64,000 nt of DNA from Chromera velia (taxonomy: Eukaryota > Sar > Chromeraceae): assembly GCA_018398765.1 (NCBI GenBank), contig JAHBMJ010001801.1:23224-87223 (forward strand). The letters are read 5' to 3'. A model generated the notes under the pieces. The model saw only the letters and a program-made list of their open reading frames with translations, was not told where the DNA came from and did no database searches. The translations under genes were made by a program, and so were the position numbers. Of the stretch, positions 1-9,700 are shown in pieces; the stretch's first letter is position 1; every line of letters begins with the position of its first letter.

Positions 1-174
1 GCAGGGTCTCCCTCCTTCGGCGGATCGCCTCAACCTCAGCCGAGTGGACATCAACCAGCGCACAAGGCTGGATCGAGACAGGTAGCTGGGGTGAGGACGA
101 TCAGAGGCCAAAACGAGAATGCCGAGACCGTGATCGAACCCGACCTGACGGTTTGGGACCCCGATGAGATGTAG
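1..174 (+). CDS. Possible C-terminal coding fragment cut by window edge
   Basis: Frame 1 is open from the first base to a TAG at 172-174 and ends in the acidic stretch EPDLTVWDPDEM. The preceding residues are rich in Ser, Pro, Gln and Gly. It has no start codon because it would begin outside the window. It could be the tail of a host exon or of a retroelement polyprotein. I do not recognise it, and 57 open codons alone is weak evidence. Confidence 0.2.
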   Translation, partial: AGSPSFGGSPQPQPSGHQPAHKAGSRQVAGVRTIRGQNENAETVIEPDLTVWDPDEM

Positions 175-2050
175 AGTGGCCGTGAAGGAGCCCAGAGGAC
201 GAAAGGTTAGTGAGTATGCATCTTCTGTTCCCCTCTAGGTTCCCCTTCGTATTTAAGGGTATCAAGAGACAGTCGGTACATTGCTGAGTGTTTCCTAAAC
301 ACATTTTGGACGCAAACCTGCAGAGCAGGTCGGACCCCCCCCCTCCACCAGGGGTTCCAAATTGGCCAGCTTCGTACCCCTGCGAGAGGGTCCACCCCCC
401 TTTGTTGCTAGTGGAACAACACAAAACGAACTGACCTAATTGAGCGATCCAAACTGGTACAGTAACCCTTTTAGTTGTTATACAACTCCTTTGCACCAAA
501 GCAACCACTTCCACGAGTAATCAGAGGTGTCCAACCAACACTGATACCGGAGGGGGAAAAAACTCTGGAATCTGTAACCCCTCCAAAAATGAGGTTCTGG
601 AATAAAAAGCTGAACACGATTTTGTCGTTGTCAAGCCTTCCAATACAATCCAATAGAATGCTTGACAATGAGATTTTGTGGATAGAGGCCCATTCTGTTG
701 ACCTGACTTTCTGACTGGAGGAGAACTTTCTGAATCTTTCTGAAGACCTGACTGAGAATTTTTCAGATCGGCATTTTGATGGGTCAGCGCGCAGCCGGGA
801 AGTGCTTTTTAGCCTTGGTGGCCGGCCGGGCCCTGGTCCGCAACGCGTAGCTTGCCTTCTGGGGCCGTCACATAGTTGGCCGATCTAAAATCGGCTTCTA
901 AAATCGGCTTTCCATCGAATGTTTCAAGTCGATCAAAGCACGACCTAGTGCCGCCTCTCTCCCATCACACAGACTTGCTCTCCAGCAATGAAAGTAAGCT
1001 TTATCGAAAGCCCAGAGGATTGGTTTCTTTGCTTTTTCTTGGGTTTATGACATTCACTCTACTGGTTGCCCTGAGAGGGCAATTTCGATCTTCCATCATG
1101 AAGGGCACGGCCCGTCTCCACGTAAAAGGGCCTACAAAGTTGCCCCAGTAAAGCTTCTATTGAATCCCTTCCATGCGTACGCTCTAACAAGCTCTAGATG
1201 AGGAACTGGAAAGGCTTTCTGGATGAGGGGGCCAGCTCTGGGTGGCCAGAAGGTGAGCCACTTTACAAATTTTTGCATATCTGTACTGCAGGTCAGACTG
1301 AGCCTTTCTCAGAGGACCGTTTGTCGGTGCTTGGGTTTTGTAAAGAAGCATTACGGCTGGTAATCTCGGGTGATCTGAAGTTGTGAGAGTGAGGCGCAGC
1401 TCTTGTTTGCATGAGAATTTGGAGGTAGGGCTCCTGGGTGGACTGAGACCCAGTGGCCAGTGCCGGGCCTCACCCAGAAAAAACAAGAACGCTATGATGG
1501 CTGGTCGTGGGCAAGGCTCTCTGGCTAGAGGCCATGGATCGATCAGGCTTTCAGAAGCTAAGCATTTGCCTCTTGTACGGTCATAGTGCTCAATATTTGT
1601 TTGGTTGAACTGCTTTCTGTGGGTGTCAAATCGGCAGATCTGTTTGCGGACATTCATTCTTACCTTTCATGGGGGTTACCCGCTGTGTGCTCCCTCCTTA
1701 CATCAGTATACGGATTCGGCGTATTCCATTAAAAGTAAAAGTTAGCTTGTTTGTGCATTACACTGCACATTGTCAGATACCTGCAGAGTCTGCAATCACT
1801 CTCTGACATATCAACATACTATAACTTTTTTAACTCACTCACGTCCAACAATTTCTAACATACACACCATAAACCCATTAAACCTTATCTTTAAAAGTTG
1901 TTCATACTTTCATGCAGGTAAGAAAAAATAAATAGAATCATTCTAAGTGCTTCAAAGACTTAGATTTTTATATAAAATTTAGTGTGATATATAGAAAATT
2001 AAAAGTCACTTTCTAGTACAAAAGTTTCAATTGTCAGTATAGTTAGTTTT
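175..2050. other. No supportable gene; short tandem and AT-rich tract
   Basis: Only short open frames with no recognisable motif are present. A 12-bp unit (TAAAATCGGCTT-like) is repeated twice near 886-910. From about 1,700 to 2,050 the sequence becomes strongly AT-rich, unlike the GC-rich host exons. The stretch leads directly into the gypsy fragment and may contain its eroded 5' part, but nothing upstream of the reverse transcriptase end is recognisable. Confidence 0.4.
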
Positions 2051-2406
2051 TGCAAATTGGGTGAGATGGTTTGTCCCTCGCTTCAGTGAGAAAGCAGGCC
2101 CTTTGTATGCATTGCTGAAGGGAAACAAATCGTTTGAATAGTGGAAGAAAGAAGAAAAAAGCTTTGAAGCAGTAAAGCAAGCAGTCTAGGCAAGCAGTGA
2201 AGAATACTGTCGAACTCTACATTCCTGACCCTGCGCGTCCCTTCGAAATTTTTGTGGATGCGTGCAAATCGACAGAAACGCTCGCTGCCGTGCTCATGCA
2301 GGAAACCCTTGAGATCGGCTGGCTCTGTCCGTGTATATTTGCATCACGTAGAATGATATAAGCAGAGCTCAAGTATCTTATCAGAGATAAAGAATTTCTT
2401 TCCTGC

Positions 2407-3054
2407 GTGTTTGCGGTCAAATCGTGGAGGCCATACGTTAGTCACACAACCAAGGTGTGGTCAGATTATGAGTCTCTCAAATATGTGAATGTGTCCATTG
2501 ACCGTACTTTAATGTTTCCACGTATACGCAGATTTGTCAGCATGTTCGATGAGATTGGGATCACTCCAAGGTACGTGCCCGGTGCTCGGAATCGCATGGC
2601 AGATGCGCTGAGCAGGTGCCCTGGGGTAAACACTGAGAAAGAAGAAAAAGATAAAAAAAGAAAAGAAGTGTGTCAATTGTTGCAAATGGAATCAAAAGTG
2701 CAGCCGGGTGAGGAATTACTGGAAAGGATAAGGAAAGGATATGAAGAAGAGAAATTCTGGACAGAGGTGAAGGAAGTGCTTGAAACAAGGCTCCAAATTG
2801 AAGACCCTGACAAAGATCTTGAGAAAGAGGTGCCTGGTCCTCAACATTTGCGGCTGATTCTTCCAATATTTCAGATAGAAGACGGACTGCTCTATTTTAA
2901 TGACAGACTGGCCATCCCAACAGAGAGACTACAAAGAAACCTTATTTATGAACATTATGATACGGCCGCAGGGGGGCATTTGGGGGCAGAGAAAACATAT
3001 TTGAAACTGGCAGGGAGTTTTTACTGGCCACATATGTACGCACCGGTTGTTTAG
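2407..3054 (+). pseudogene. Gypsy RNase H and integrase zinc-finger segment
   Basis: Longest open part of the gypsy polyprotein. It covers the RNase H C-terminal half (residues 1 to about 75, ending RMADALSRCPG), a Lys/Glu-rich linker, and the integrase N-terminal H2C2 finger. It begins after an in-frame TAA at 2359 and stops at TAG 3052, directly before the second Cys pair of the finger (RKCDACQ), which is still in frame downstream. The premature stop splits the zinc finger, so this is a relic and not a working gene. Confidence 0.85.
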
Positions 3055-3114
3055 AACGTCAGAAAGTGTGATGCCTGTCAAAAAGCAAAGAGGCCGACTG
3101 AAAAGCAGTATGGA

Positions 3115-3681
3115 TTGCTCCAACCTCTGTCTATTCCTGAATTTTCTTTTCAGTCTATTTCTCTTGATTTTGTATTTGGACTTCCGAGGGTGGTGTTTAA
3201 AGGAGAAGAGGTAGATGGAATCCTCTTTGAGAGGATTGTCTGCAAGCACGGGATGCCCCAATCAGTGGTCAATGATCGTGATCCTCGTTTTCTCTCTGTA
3301 TTTTGGAAGGAACTCGCTCGGCTGTGGGGCATAAAATTGAATATAAGCACAAGAGGACACCCACAGTCAGATAAACAGACAGAAAGAGATAACCAGACCA
3401 TCGAACAGATGTTGCGTTGTTTCGTGAACGAGCATCAAATGGACTGGACGAAGTGGTTGTGTTCTTGTCAGTTTGTGTATCGTGATTCGGTGCATCCAGC
3501 TACAGGCATGTCTCCTTTTCGCTTTCTGTACGGACGTGACCCGATTCGCCTGCCTTCTGTCTCTGTGCGTTCTAAGTCATTCTTAGACTGTCCGCCAGCA
3601 GCAGACTTTGTAGATCGCAGAGAGGTAGAAATCATAAGAGCAAAGGAGAGACTTGAGCAAGCAAGAGAACAAGTAGCCTAG
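3115..3681 (+). pseudogene. Gypsy integrase core with internal deletion
   Basis: Retroviral-type integrase catalytic core. The three acidic positions can be placed in SLDFV, NDRDPRF and QTERDN. The segment normally lying between the first two (VVVDRFSKMAHF-like in the family) is missing: VDGIL runs directly into FERIVCKHGMPQ. A TAG at 3679 ends the frame, but the same frame resumes afterwards into the GDFLLVRN and chromodomain segment. The enzyme should therefore be inactive. Confidence 0.85.
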
Positions 3682-3741
3682 CAAGCAGCTCGACAAGTAC
3701 ATCCACACAGATAAGAGGTTTTATTTGCTCCAGGGGATTTT

Positions 3742-4167
3742 TTGCTTGTACGCAACGCATATTTTAAGGGAAGCAGGAAGCTAAGCGGGAAGCTTGAGCC
3801 TGTATTTTATGGACCATTCAAGGTAGAGAGAAAGGTGGGGAGCAACGTGTATGAGCTCATATTCCCTGCAAGAATGAAGGGTCATAATGTGATTAATGTA
3901 TCATACCTGAAGAAGTATAAGAGAAGGAAGGATGATCCTCTGCCTGCTGTTTCAGAAGAGATTGAATATGAAGTAAAAAAGATTCTCGACTATAGAAAGA
4001 TAGACAAACAGGCGCACTACATGGTGTGGTGGGAAGGAGAAAGTAAAGAGAATGCATCATGGGAGCCTGCTGTTAACCTAACACATGCAAAGAAGGCATT
4101 GCATGCCTTCAAAGAAAAGAAGAGACAGCAGGAGAAAGAGAAGCAAGCAACGGGCAGGTGTAGGTAA
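3742..4167 (+). pseudogene. Gypsy integrase C-terminus plus chromodomain
   Basis: Begins after a TAA at 3712 in the same frame as the integrase. It carries the GPF/Y-type module (LEPVFYGPFKVERKVGSNVYEL) and then a chromodomain: EIEYEVKKILDYR, HYMVWWEGE, ASWEPAVNL. In chromoviruses this domain tethers integration to modified histones. The tail is Lys/Gln-rich. The last codons (ATGRCR then TAA) lie in a 20-bp motif that recurs 320 bp downstream. Confidence 0.85.
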
Positions 4168-4484
4168 AAATTAAGAAGTAGAGAGGTGAAATCAGTATGG
4201 GCAGAACTAAAAGGTTTGTGGAGTGAAATGCATGTGTGTGAGTTTTGGGAAGATGAAATTCCCTGGTAAGTGATTCAAGGAAGAAAGCAAATCTATCCTG
4301 CATTATGCATAGATGCAGTGTGGGTGTCGGACTCTGCATTCCGACTTGCTTCGTTTATTTATGGTTTGATGAAGTGTGCAGGTGCATGTTATCAATCAAT
4401 GCCATGAGGTTGATTAGTTACAGATGTGTAAAGGCACTGGAACCGAGCGTGGACGTCGGTTTCGAAGCAGCGGGCAGGTGTAGG
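4145..4484 (+). repeat. 20-bp direct repeats flanking a ~300-bp segment
   Basis: Positions 4145-4164 and 4465-4484 agree at 19 of 20 bases (AAGCRRCGGGCAGGTGTAGG-like). The first copy encodes the end of the chromodomain frame. The second is read in the same way and continues open to a TAA at about 4572 through GC-rich sequence. The arrangement resembles a target duplication around an inserted segment (4165-4464), but the inserted segment has no diagnostic ends. Confidence 0.4.
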
Positions 4485-4782
4485 CCGGCTACGAGCGGTG
4501 AATACGCGACGGGCCCGCGGAGTGGCAGAGCCGCGAGGCCGGTAGCACTGCGGCGATATGCGCGCGGACTTTAATAAGTGTGGCCTGACACAGAACTGAA
4601 TAAAGTGACATCGATTTGCATGTATTTGAATTAGCTAACGATCGCTAACGATCGTTGGACTGGTTTGATCGAAGGAACAATATACGAACCTCTCTAGGTC
4701 AAACTCCTATAGTCTATGAACTTTGAAATTGAGTCTGAATGCACATCGTTAGCGTTGAAAGTTTTAAGCCCCGTATTCTGCT

Positions 4783-6705
4783 TACAACAGATCTGACAGA
4801 GAAAAGAGGGAAAAGGTGGGGAGCATTACAAGCACAAAGTCTTCTCTCTTCTGGACTTGGAGACGCCTCAACCTATTTGACCGCCCCCCCTTATCATCTC
4901 TCAGCTGCGTTTGACATATATATATCTGTAGACAAAGCAAATGTGCGATTGATGTGCGATTGATATGTAATTGATTATTGCTTTCTGAAGTGACAGTCAC
5001 CAGGGTTGCTTTTTCGTACGGTAATAACCCCTCTCTACCGGTAATTACCGGATTACCGGTAATGGACTCCGTTTACCTAAGTTTTACTGGGAAAAAATGA
5101 GGAAAAAATGAAGCTTAAAAAAAAAAAAATCGCCTGCAACGCAACTCTTATTCTTTAGTTTTAAAAACTTAATTCTTTCAACGTTTGTGGCACTTTTAGG
5201 AATCGAATTAAGATTTTTTTAAAAATATGTTGTTTGTCTGCGCTTGTCTGTCTGGTTCGGAGGTCTATAAACCGGAAACGGTGGTCGTTGCGGAGGTAAA
5301 AAGGCAGCTAGCAGGTGGCCTGGCCCTAAGACGTGAAAACCTCTTTTGAGAGGACGTGCCCACCTTCGAGGTTGTCAAATTTGTTGCATCACACTTGTAT
5401 GGTGCCTATAAATATAGTATGGCGGCACACAAGAGTGTTGGTGGAGGCGAGTTGTGCCGATTGTATACCGTTTTTGGTCGTCAACACGCTACTGAAATAC
5501 TACTGAGGCCAATGGCAATCCGTTTTTCTAGTTTTATCATTAAAAACAGCATGCCTGCCCTTTAATATCTCACTTAAACTATAGATAACATAATTTGCTA
5601 TAATTTATAACACGTAAATGACTGTCAAACCTAGTTAGACCGTGTAAATGAACGAACAAATAACTTAAAATGCTTTAAAAAATGCTTATTATCGTAAATA
5701 GATTTTTTAAATTATAGTTTTGAATTATACTTTGTCTCTACAGCCTTTACCAAACTTTTTACTAGTGGCCGGCCACTCTACCAGTAATTACCGGTTGACC
5801 GGTAATCAACTCGCTTTACCACCGGAAAAATCGGCAACCCTGACAGTCACTTTCATGACCATCGGAATCTAGATCCGAGGTGTATTGATAAAGGAAAACT
5901 ATATAATCGGGGACTTACCCTTGTGTGCGAGTCTGTCCCTTTGTCCGTATACCACTCCTCGCCCCCCCACCACTCCTCCGAGCCTCGCAGATCGACGCGG
6001 GCGAAAGAAAGACTGCCGAGGGGGGGAGGACTGTCGAAAGGAGGACTGCTGAGGAGATTTCCGGGCGGCTGGAGGCACAAAGCTACCGAGTGATGGCTGG
6101 TCGGCCTTGGCGGCCCCCTTCTACCTCCTCCCCTTTCTTCTCTACGGCAACAAAGAACTTCAAGAACTTCTGAGACTACGTCATCTTCACGCCAGAGTCA
6201 GGCGCTTTTCGTTTGGGCGCCATGACACTTAGAGGGTAAGACAGTCCAGACAGACTGTCACCTTCACAAAAATTCAGAGTCGAGTAAGCAGATTTAACTG
6301 TGAAAAATTGAATTTAGTATTCATAGAAGCACACAAATCATATAGATGAATGTTCCTTTGACAGGTTGAGCCCGCTGCTCTCAGTTGATCGCTTGACAAG
6401 AATCTGTACAGCTCTCTGGGCTGAGAGCTGTCAGAGCAACACTTGGCGGACTCGATCTTGACGATCCATTTTTTTTTTTCGATGCCACCGCGGAGAGACA
6501 AAGACGACGGTGCCGCCGCTCTGCGGTGGACCCGCCGCGGAAACTTGCTCAACCGGCACCGCGCCGCTCCGCGGCGCGTCGCGGTCCTCCCCTTCTCCTC
6601 CAAGTTTTTTCCCCGCGGCGCGCCGCGGTGCGCCCAAAGCGGCACGCGGTGCCGCTCCACGGTGCCGCAGAGTTTACATACAAACGCCGCAGAAACGCTG
6701 CCGTA
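4783..6705 (+). repeat. Dispersed repeat copy A (split by a hAT-like insertion)
   Basis: Shares long stretches with copy B at 32301-33163 in the same orientation: the ACAGATCTGA start, a GTGCGATTGAT triple repeat, the CTTCAAGAACTT and TCAGGCGCTTTTCGTTTGGG blocks, a GACGATCCA poly-T junction and a CCGCGG-rich palindromic module. Copy A is interrupted at 5001-5842 by a transposon. It also has about 210 bp (roughly 5,890-6,110) that copy B lacks. No coding capacity is conserved between copies, so this looks like a non-autonomous or decayed interspersed repeat of unknown class. Confidence 0.75.
5001..5842. mobile_element. Non-autonomous hAT-like DNA transposon, 842 bp
   Basis: Terminal inverted repeats start CAGGGTTGC at the left and end GCAACCCTG at the right. 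Both ends carry subterminal ACCGGTAATTACCGG motifs in inverted orientation. It is flanked by an exact 8-bp duplication, ACAGTCAC, at 4993-5000 and 5843-5850. Copy B of the host repeat has a single near-identical GCAGTCAC at the equivalent place, so it is an empty site. An 8-bp duplication with CAGGG ends is characteristic of the hAT superfamily. No transposase is encoded, so it would need a helper elsewhere. Confidence 0.85.
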
Positions 6706-9700
6706 AAAGTCAGCTAGGGGGGCTCTTTTTCAAATTTTTGACCGGAAAGTTCGATCCCTTTTTGACTTGTTCGTACGCAGTAATCCGACGAGAATTTTCG
6801 CAAAAAAAAAAATCAACACTGCGCGCGTGGTACATCTTGCAAATGTCTTGCAACATCTTTCAGTCTGCCTGCACGCAAACGTTCTCAAGCCACCTTCTTT
6901 CCAGTTCTGAGAGAAAGAGTTGATCAAAACCACAGTCTTTCAAAGAAGAACAACAAAAAAGCTCAAAGGATTGCTATGGGGAGGCAACGCGAAGCAACCA
7001 AGTGCTCATTCAATCATTTTATTGCGATTCTTGAAATGCCCTTGCTGCAACAATTTCTAGTCTCTTGTCTCCTCTTAAAGTTTCATTTCTCTCTCCCTGT
7101 GAAGGACATTCGCCCTCGTGGCACTCTCACTAACCATGAGAGGCAGCAGGAGGACTCCAGGGCCTGTCTTTCCATCATTTCCCACGAGGTCACGACGTAC
7201 GTCTCATGACGTTGAGACGTGATCGGTCAACAAGAATGAAAACGCTGGAGTCTCTTCGCTCCATCTGCTCAGTCTGCCTCCAGAACGTGCAAAAGGAGAT
7301 GCAAAACGATTCCTAAGGCTCCTGAGCCCTCTGTGAAGAGCAGGAACGTGCTGGTCCCATCGTAAGGAAGGATGACGGAGAGTCCTGCGGGTGGGTCATG
7401 AGTTTCCTTTCTTCTCTTTCTTGTCTCCTCCATCTCCAATCTAAATCGTGGCTTGTTTGGACTTCTGCCGTTCGAGACACAAAGTTTGAGCAATCGCATT
7501 CGTTTCTTGAAGGATTTCTTCTGTGTTCCTGCCTACATGGGCGTCCCTGGTATCTCTTTTTCCGAGTTACAGTTACCGTCTCCTCCCTTTTGTGCCTTTT
7601 TCTTTTCCCGTCTTTGGCTTGCAGTGGCTCGGGGATGGCCGGACTATCAACGAGGAGGTGTATTTGAACCACGAAGAGAACAACGCGTTCATCGTGCAAG
7701 GAGATAGCCAAAGACAGCCAAGAACGAGAAAGACAAGGAGTGCCGTCACTGCCTACCTGTTCATGCTCGTGAGGATGACCAACAGACCTGAGCGCTCTTT
7801 GAGGTGAACTCCTTCCTCGACTATCGCTTTTCTTCGAAGAGAGCAAGCAGACTACGCCTATACGTTCTACGAGAGACACTTCAGGGACCTTACCGTGCAC
7901 TCCTCGCACTCGTCTCCTTTCTGAACTCCGTTCGGTTCTTTAAGTGACTGAAAAGAGAGGGAGGAGAACTTCGAGACGTCTCGTAGGAGTTTGATCGCTT
8001 GGACATCCTGCACGGCATCGCGACGTCTTCATCTCCCCTGCCGCTGCGCTCTTCTTCAGTGTCATCAACTGGAGGAACTTCAAGAAAACCTTGAAGTTCG
8101 CGGTCGTCTCCTACAAGGCTTGAACCGTGTGACTGTGAAGGATCGAATGAAGAGAGAAACGATCGAAGGGCATGCGATCAAACAGAAGCCTCGCTCATTC
8201 TGTTCCTCTTAAAGTTTGGTTGGTTTCTTTTCTTTCCCGGTCCACTCGCATGCAGTTGTGTTCTCTCACTCTCTGCATACACCTCGATTGATCGTCTATC
8301 CGTCCGTCCATCCGTCCTTCCGTGCGTGCGCATGCAATAGCCCAGAGGATCATATCATGTTTAGAAAGAGACGCGTCAGTTCCCCTTTCTTTCTTCTTTT
8401 CGGTCTTCTCACGCTCTTGAGGACGCCAATGAAACGGTGCGAATGTTTGAGGGTGAGTATGGTATCGTTGACCACATGTCTCCTATACATGTTGGTTCTT
8501 CGAGTTGTATGTTTCTGGTCTACCATTTGGTGGGTCGGCAAGCGGTTATACGGTGGACCGTTCTTTCTTCTTTTCTTCCTTTGGAGTTCCGGTGTTGTCT
8601 CACTTTTGCCTAGATTTTTGCATGCATTCTTGTTCCGGCTTGCCATGCAAAGCCTTAGTGCAAAGCTTTGAGAACGAATTAAGGCATGCCGCATGCATGG
8701 CGCTTCCTCTGCATGATTGTTGATTTCAATGATTTGCCTGTGGGTTCGTTTGAATACGTACATGCATTGGATTGGATTTTTTCAGAGAGTGGATTGGATT
8801 GAATTGAATTCATATTCCAGATTTGTCCCGAGGTTCACTGCCGGGGGATGGCTACGTCACTGCTAGCGTCACGGCTTGCATTCCTGTGATGTATATATCT
8901 GGGTATACAGTCACTGACTTAAGTGGTGTGTATATACTCGCGCTTAGCCTTATCTCTAGAGTTGAGTGATTGACAATCTCTTGCATGAACATGGGCTGCT
9001 GGGAGCACAGCTCCACTCTAGCAAAGCCAACTTCATTCATTTATTCATTCATTCATTCATTTATTCATAAGTTTAAAATTTAAGTTATAAAAAGAATAAA
9101 TCGATATAGCCGTACCGTGCAGATGAAGGTGGACAAACCCAGCTGGTAAAATCCCGTATAGTCCCATATAATCCCGTAAAATCCCAGGAAGAGGCTAGGT
9201 TTTTAGCTTTCTTCCAGGATTTTAGATTCTAAAATCTTAGGTGTAGGGATTATATTTTTAACGTTAAGAGTCTGGCAGAATCCTGGGCAAAATTCGCTAA
9301 AATCCTGGCCAAAATCCCGTAAAATCTGCTAAAATCCTGGGCTAAAATCCCGCAAAATCCTGGCTACCTGCAGGGTGGGCAAACAATTAATATGCAAATC
9401 TCAGGCTAGATCTCAGTTCTATAGTCTCAGTTAAACATATATAGTTTAATAACTGACGGTGAACTTATTGCTGCATGTATATAGCCTTATTACAAGCCTC
9501 ATTAATACATGTATACAATATCAGACTAGAGTTGACACTGCAGAATTTTTAATATGTATGAACTATAGTACGACACAGACATATATACATACACACACAA
9601 CTATACTATTTAACTTGAAAAGGGCATCAACTTGACATATACAGCTAGCATAAAAGCAGAACATACATGTATATGTATGCTTCTGAATCCGCAAAGACTT

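Larger units (their letters stand above)
2055..4167 (+). mobile_element. Decayed Ty3/gypsy chromovirus pol fragment
   Basis: A 5'-truncated LTR-retrotransposon polyprotein. In order: the end of the reverse transcriptase (WVRWFVPRFSEKAGPLYALL, from 2058, in another frame), RNase H (2221-2625, with FEIFVDA and ending RNRMADALSR), the H2C2 integrase zinc finger (EHYDTAAGGHLG to CDACQ, 2950-3085), the integrase core (SLDFVFGLP, VNDRDPRF, HPQSDKQTERDN, 3120-3540) and a C-terminal chromodomain (3955-4110, with HYMVWWEGE and ASWEP). From 2221 on everything is in one frame, interrupted by stops at 2359 (TAA), 3052 (TAG), 3679 (TAG) and 3712 (TAA). The integrase has lost roughly 25-30 residues between its first and second catalytic Asp. 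RNase H plus integrase plus chromodomain places it among chromoviruses. No LTR pair was found, so it cannot be an intact element. Confidence 0.9.

Noticed and set aside
2055-4167. In-frame TAA/TAG in the gypsy and copia frames as possible reassigned Gln codons or as proof of C-to-T decay
   Set aside because: Host genes here end at normal TAA, TAG and TGA, so reassignment is unlikely. Every TAA/TAG is trivially one transition from CAA/CAG, so the stops alone prove nothing about mutation type; only the LTR comparison is informative.
7313-8212. Possible spliced gene with several protein-like short frames
   Set aside because: Up to three frames look equally plausible over the same bases and no set of junctions with matching phases emerged; left as unresolved interval.
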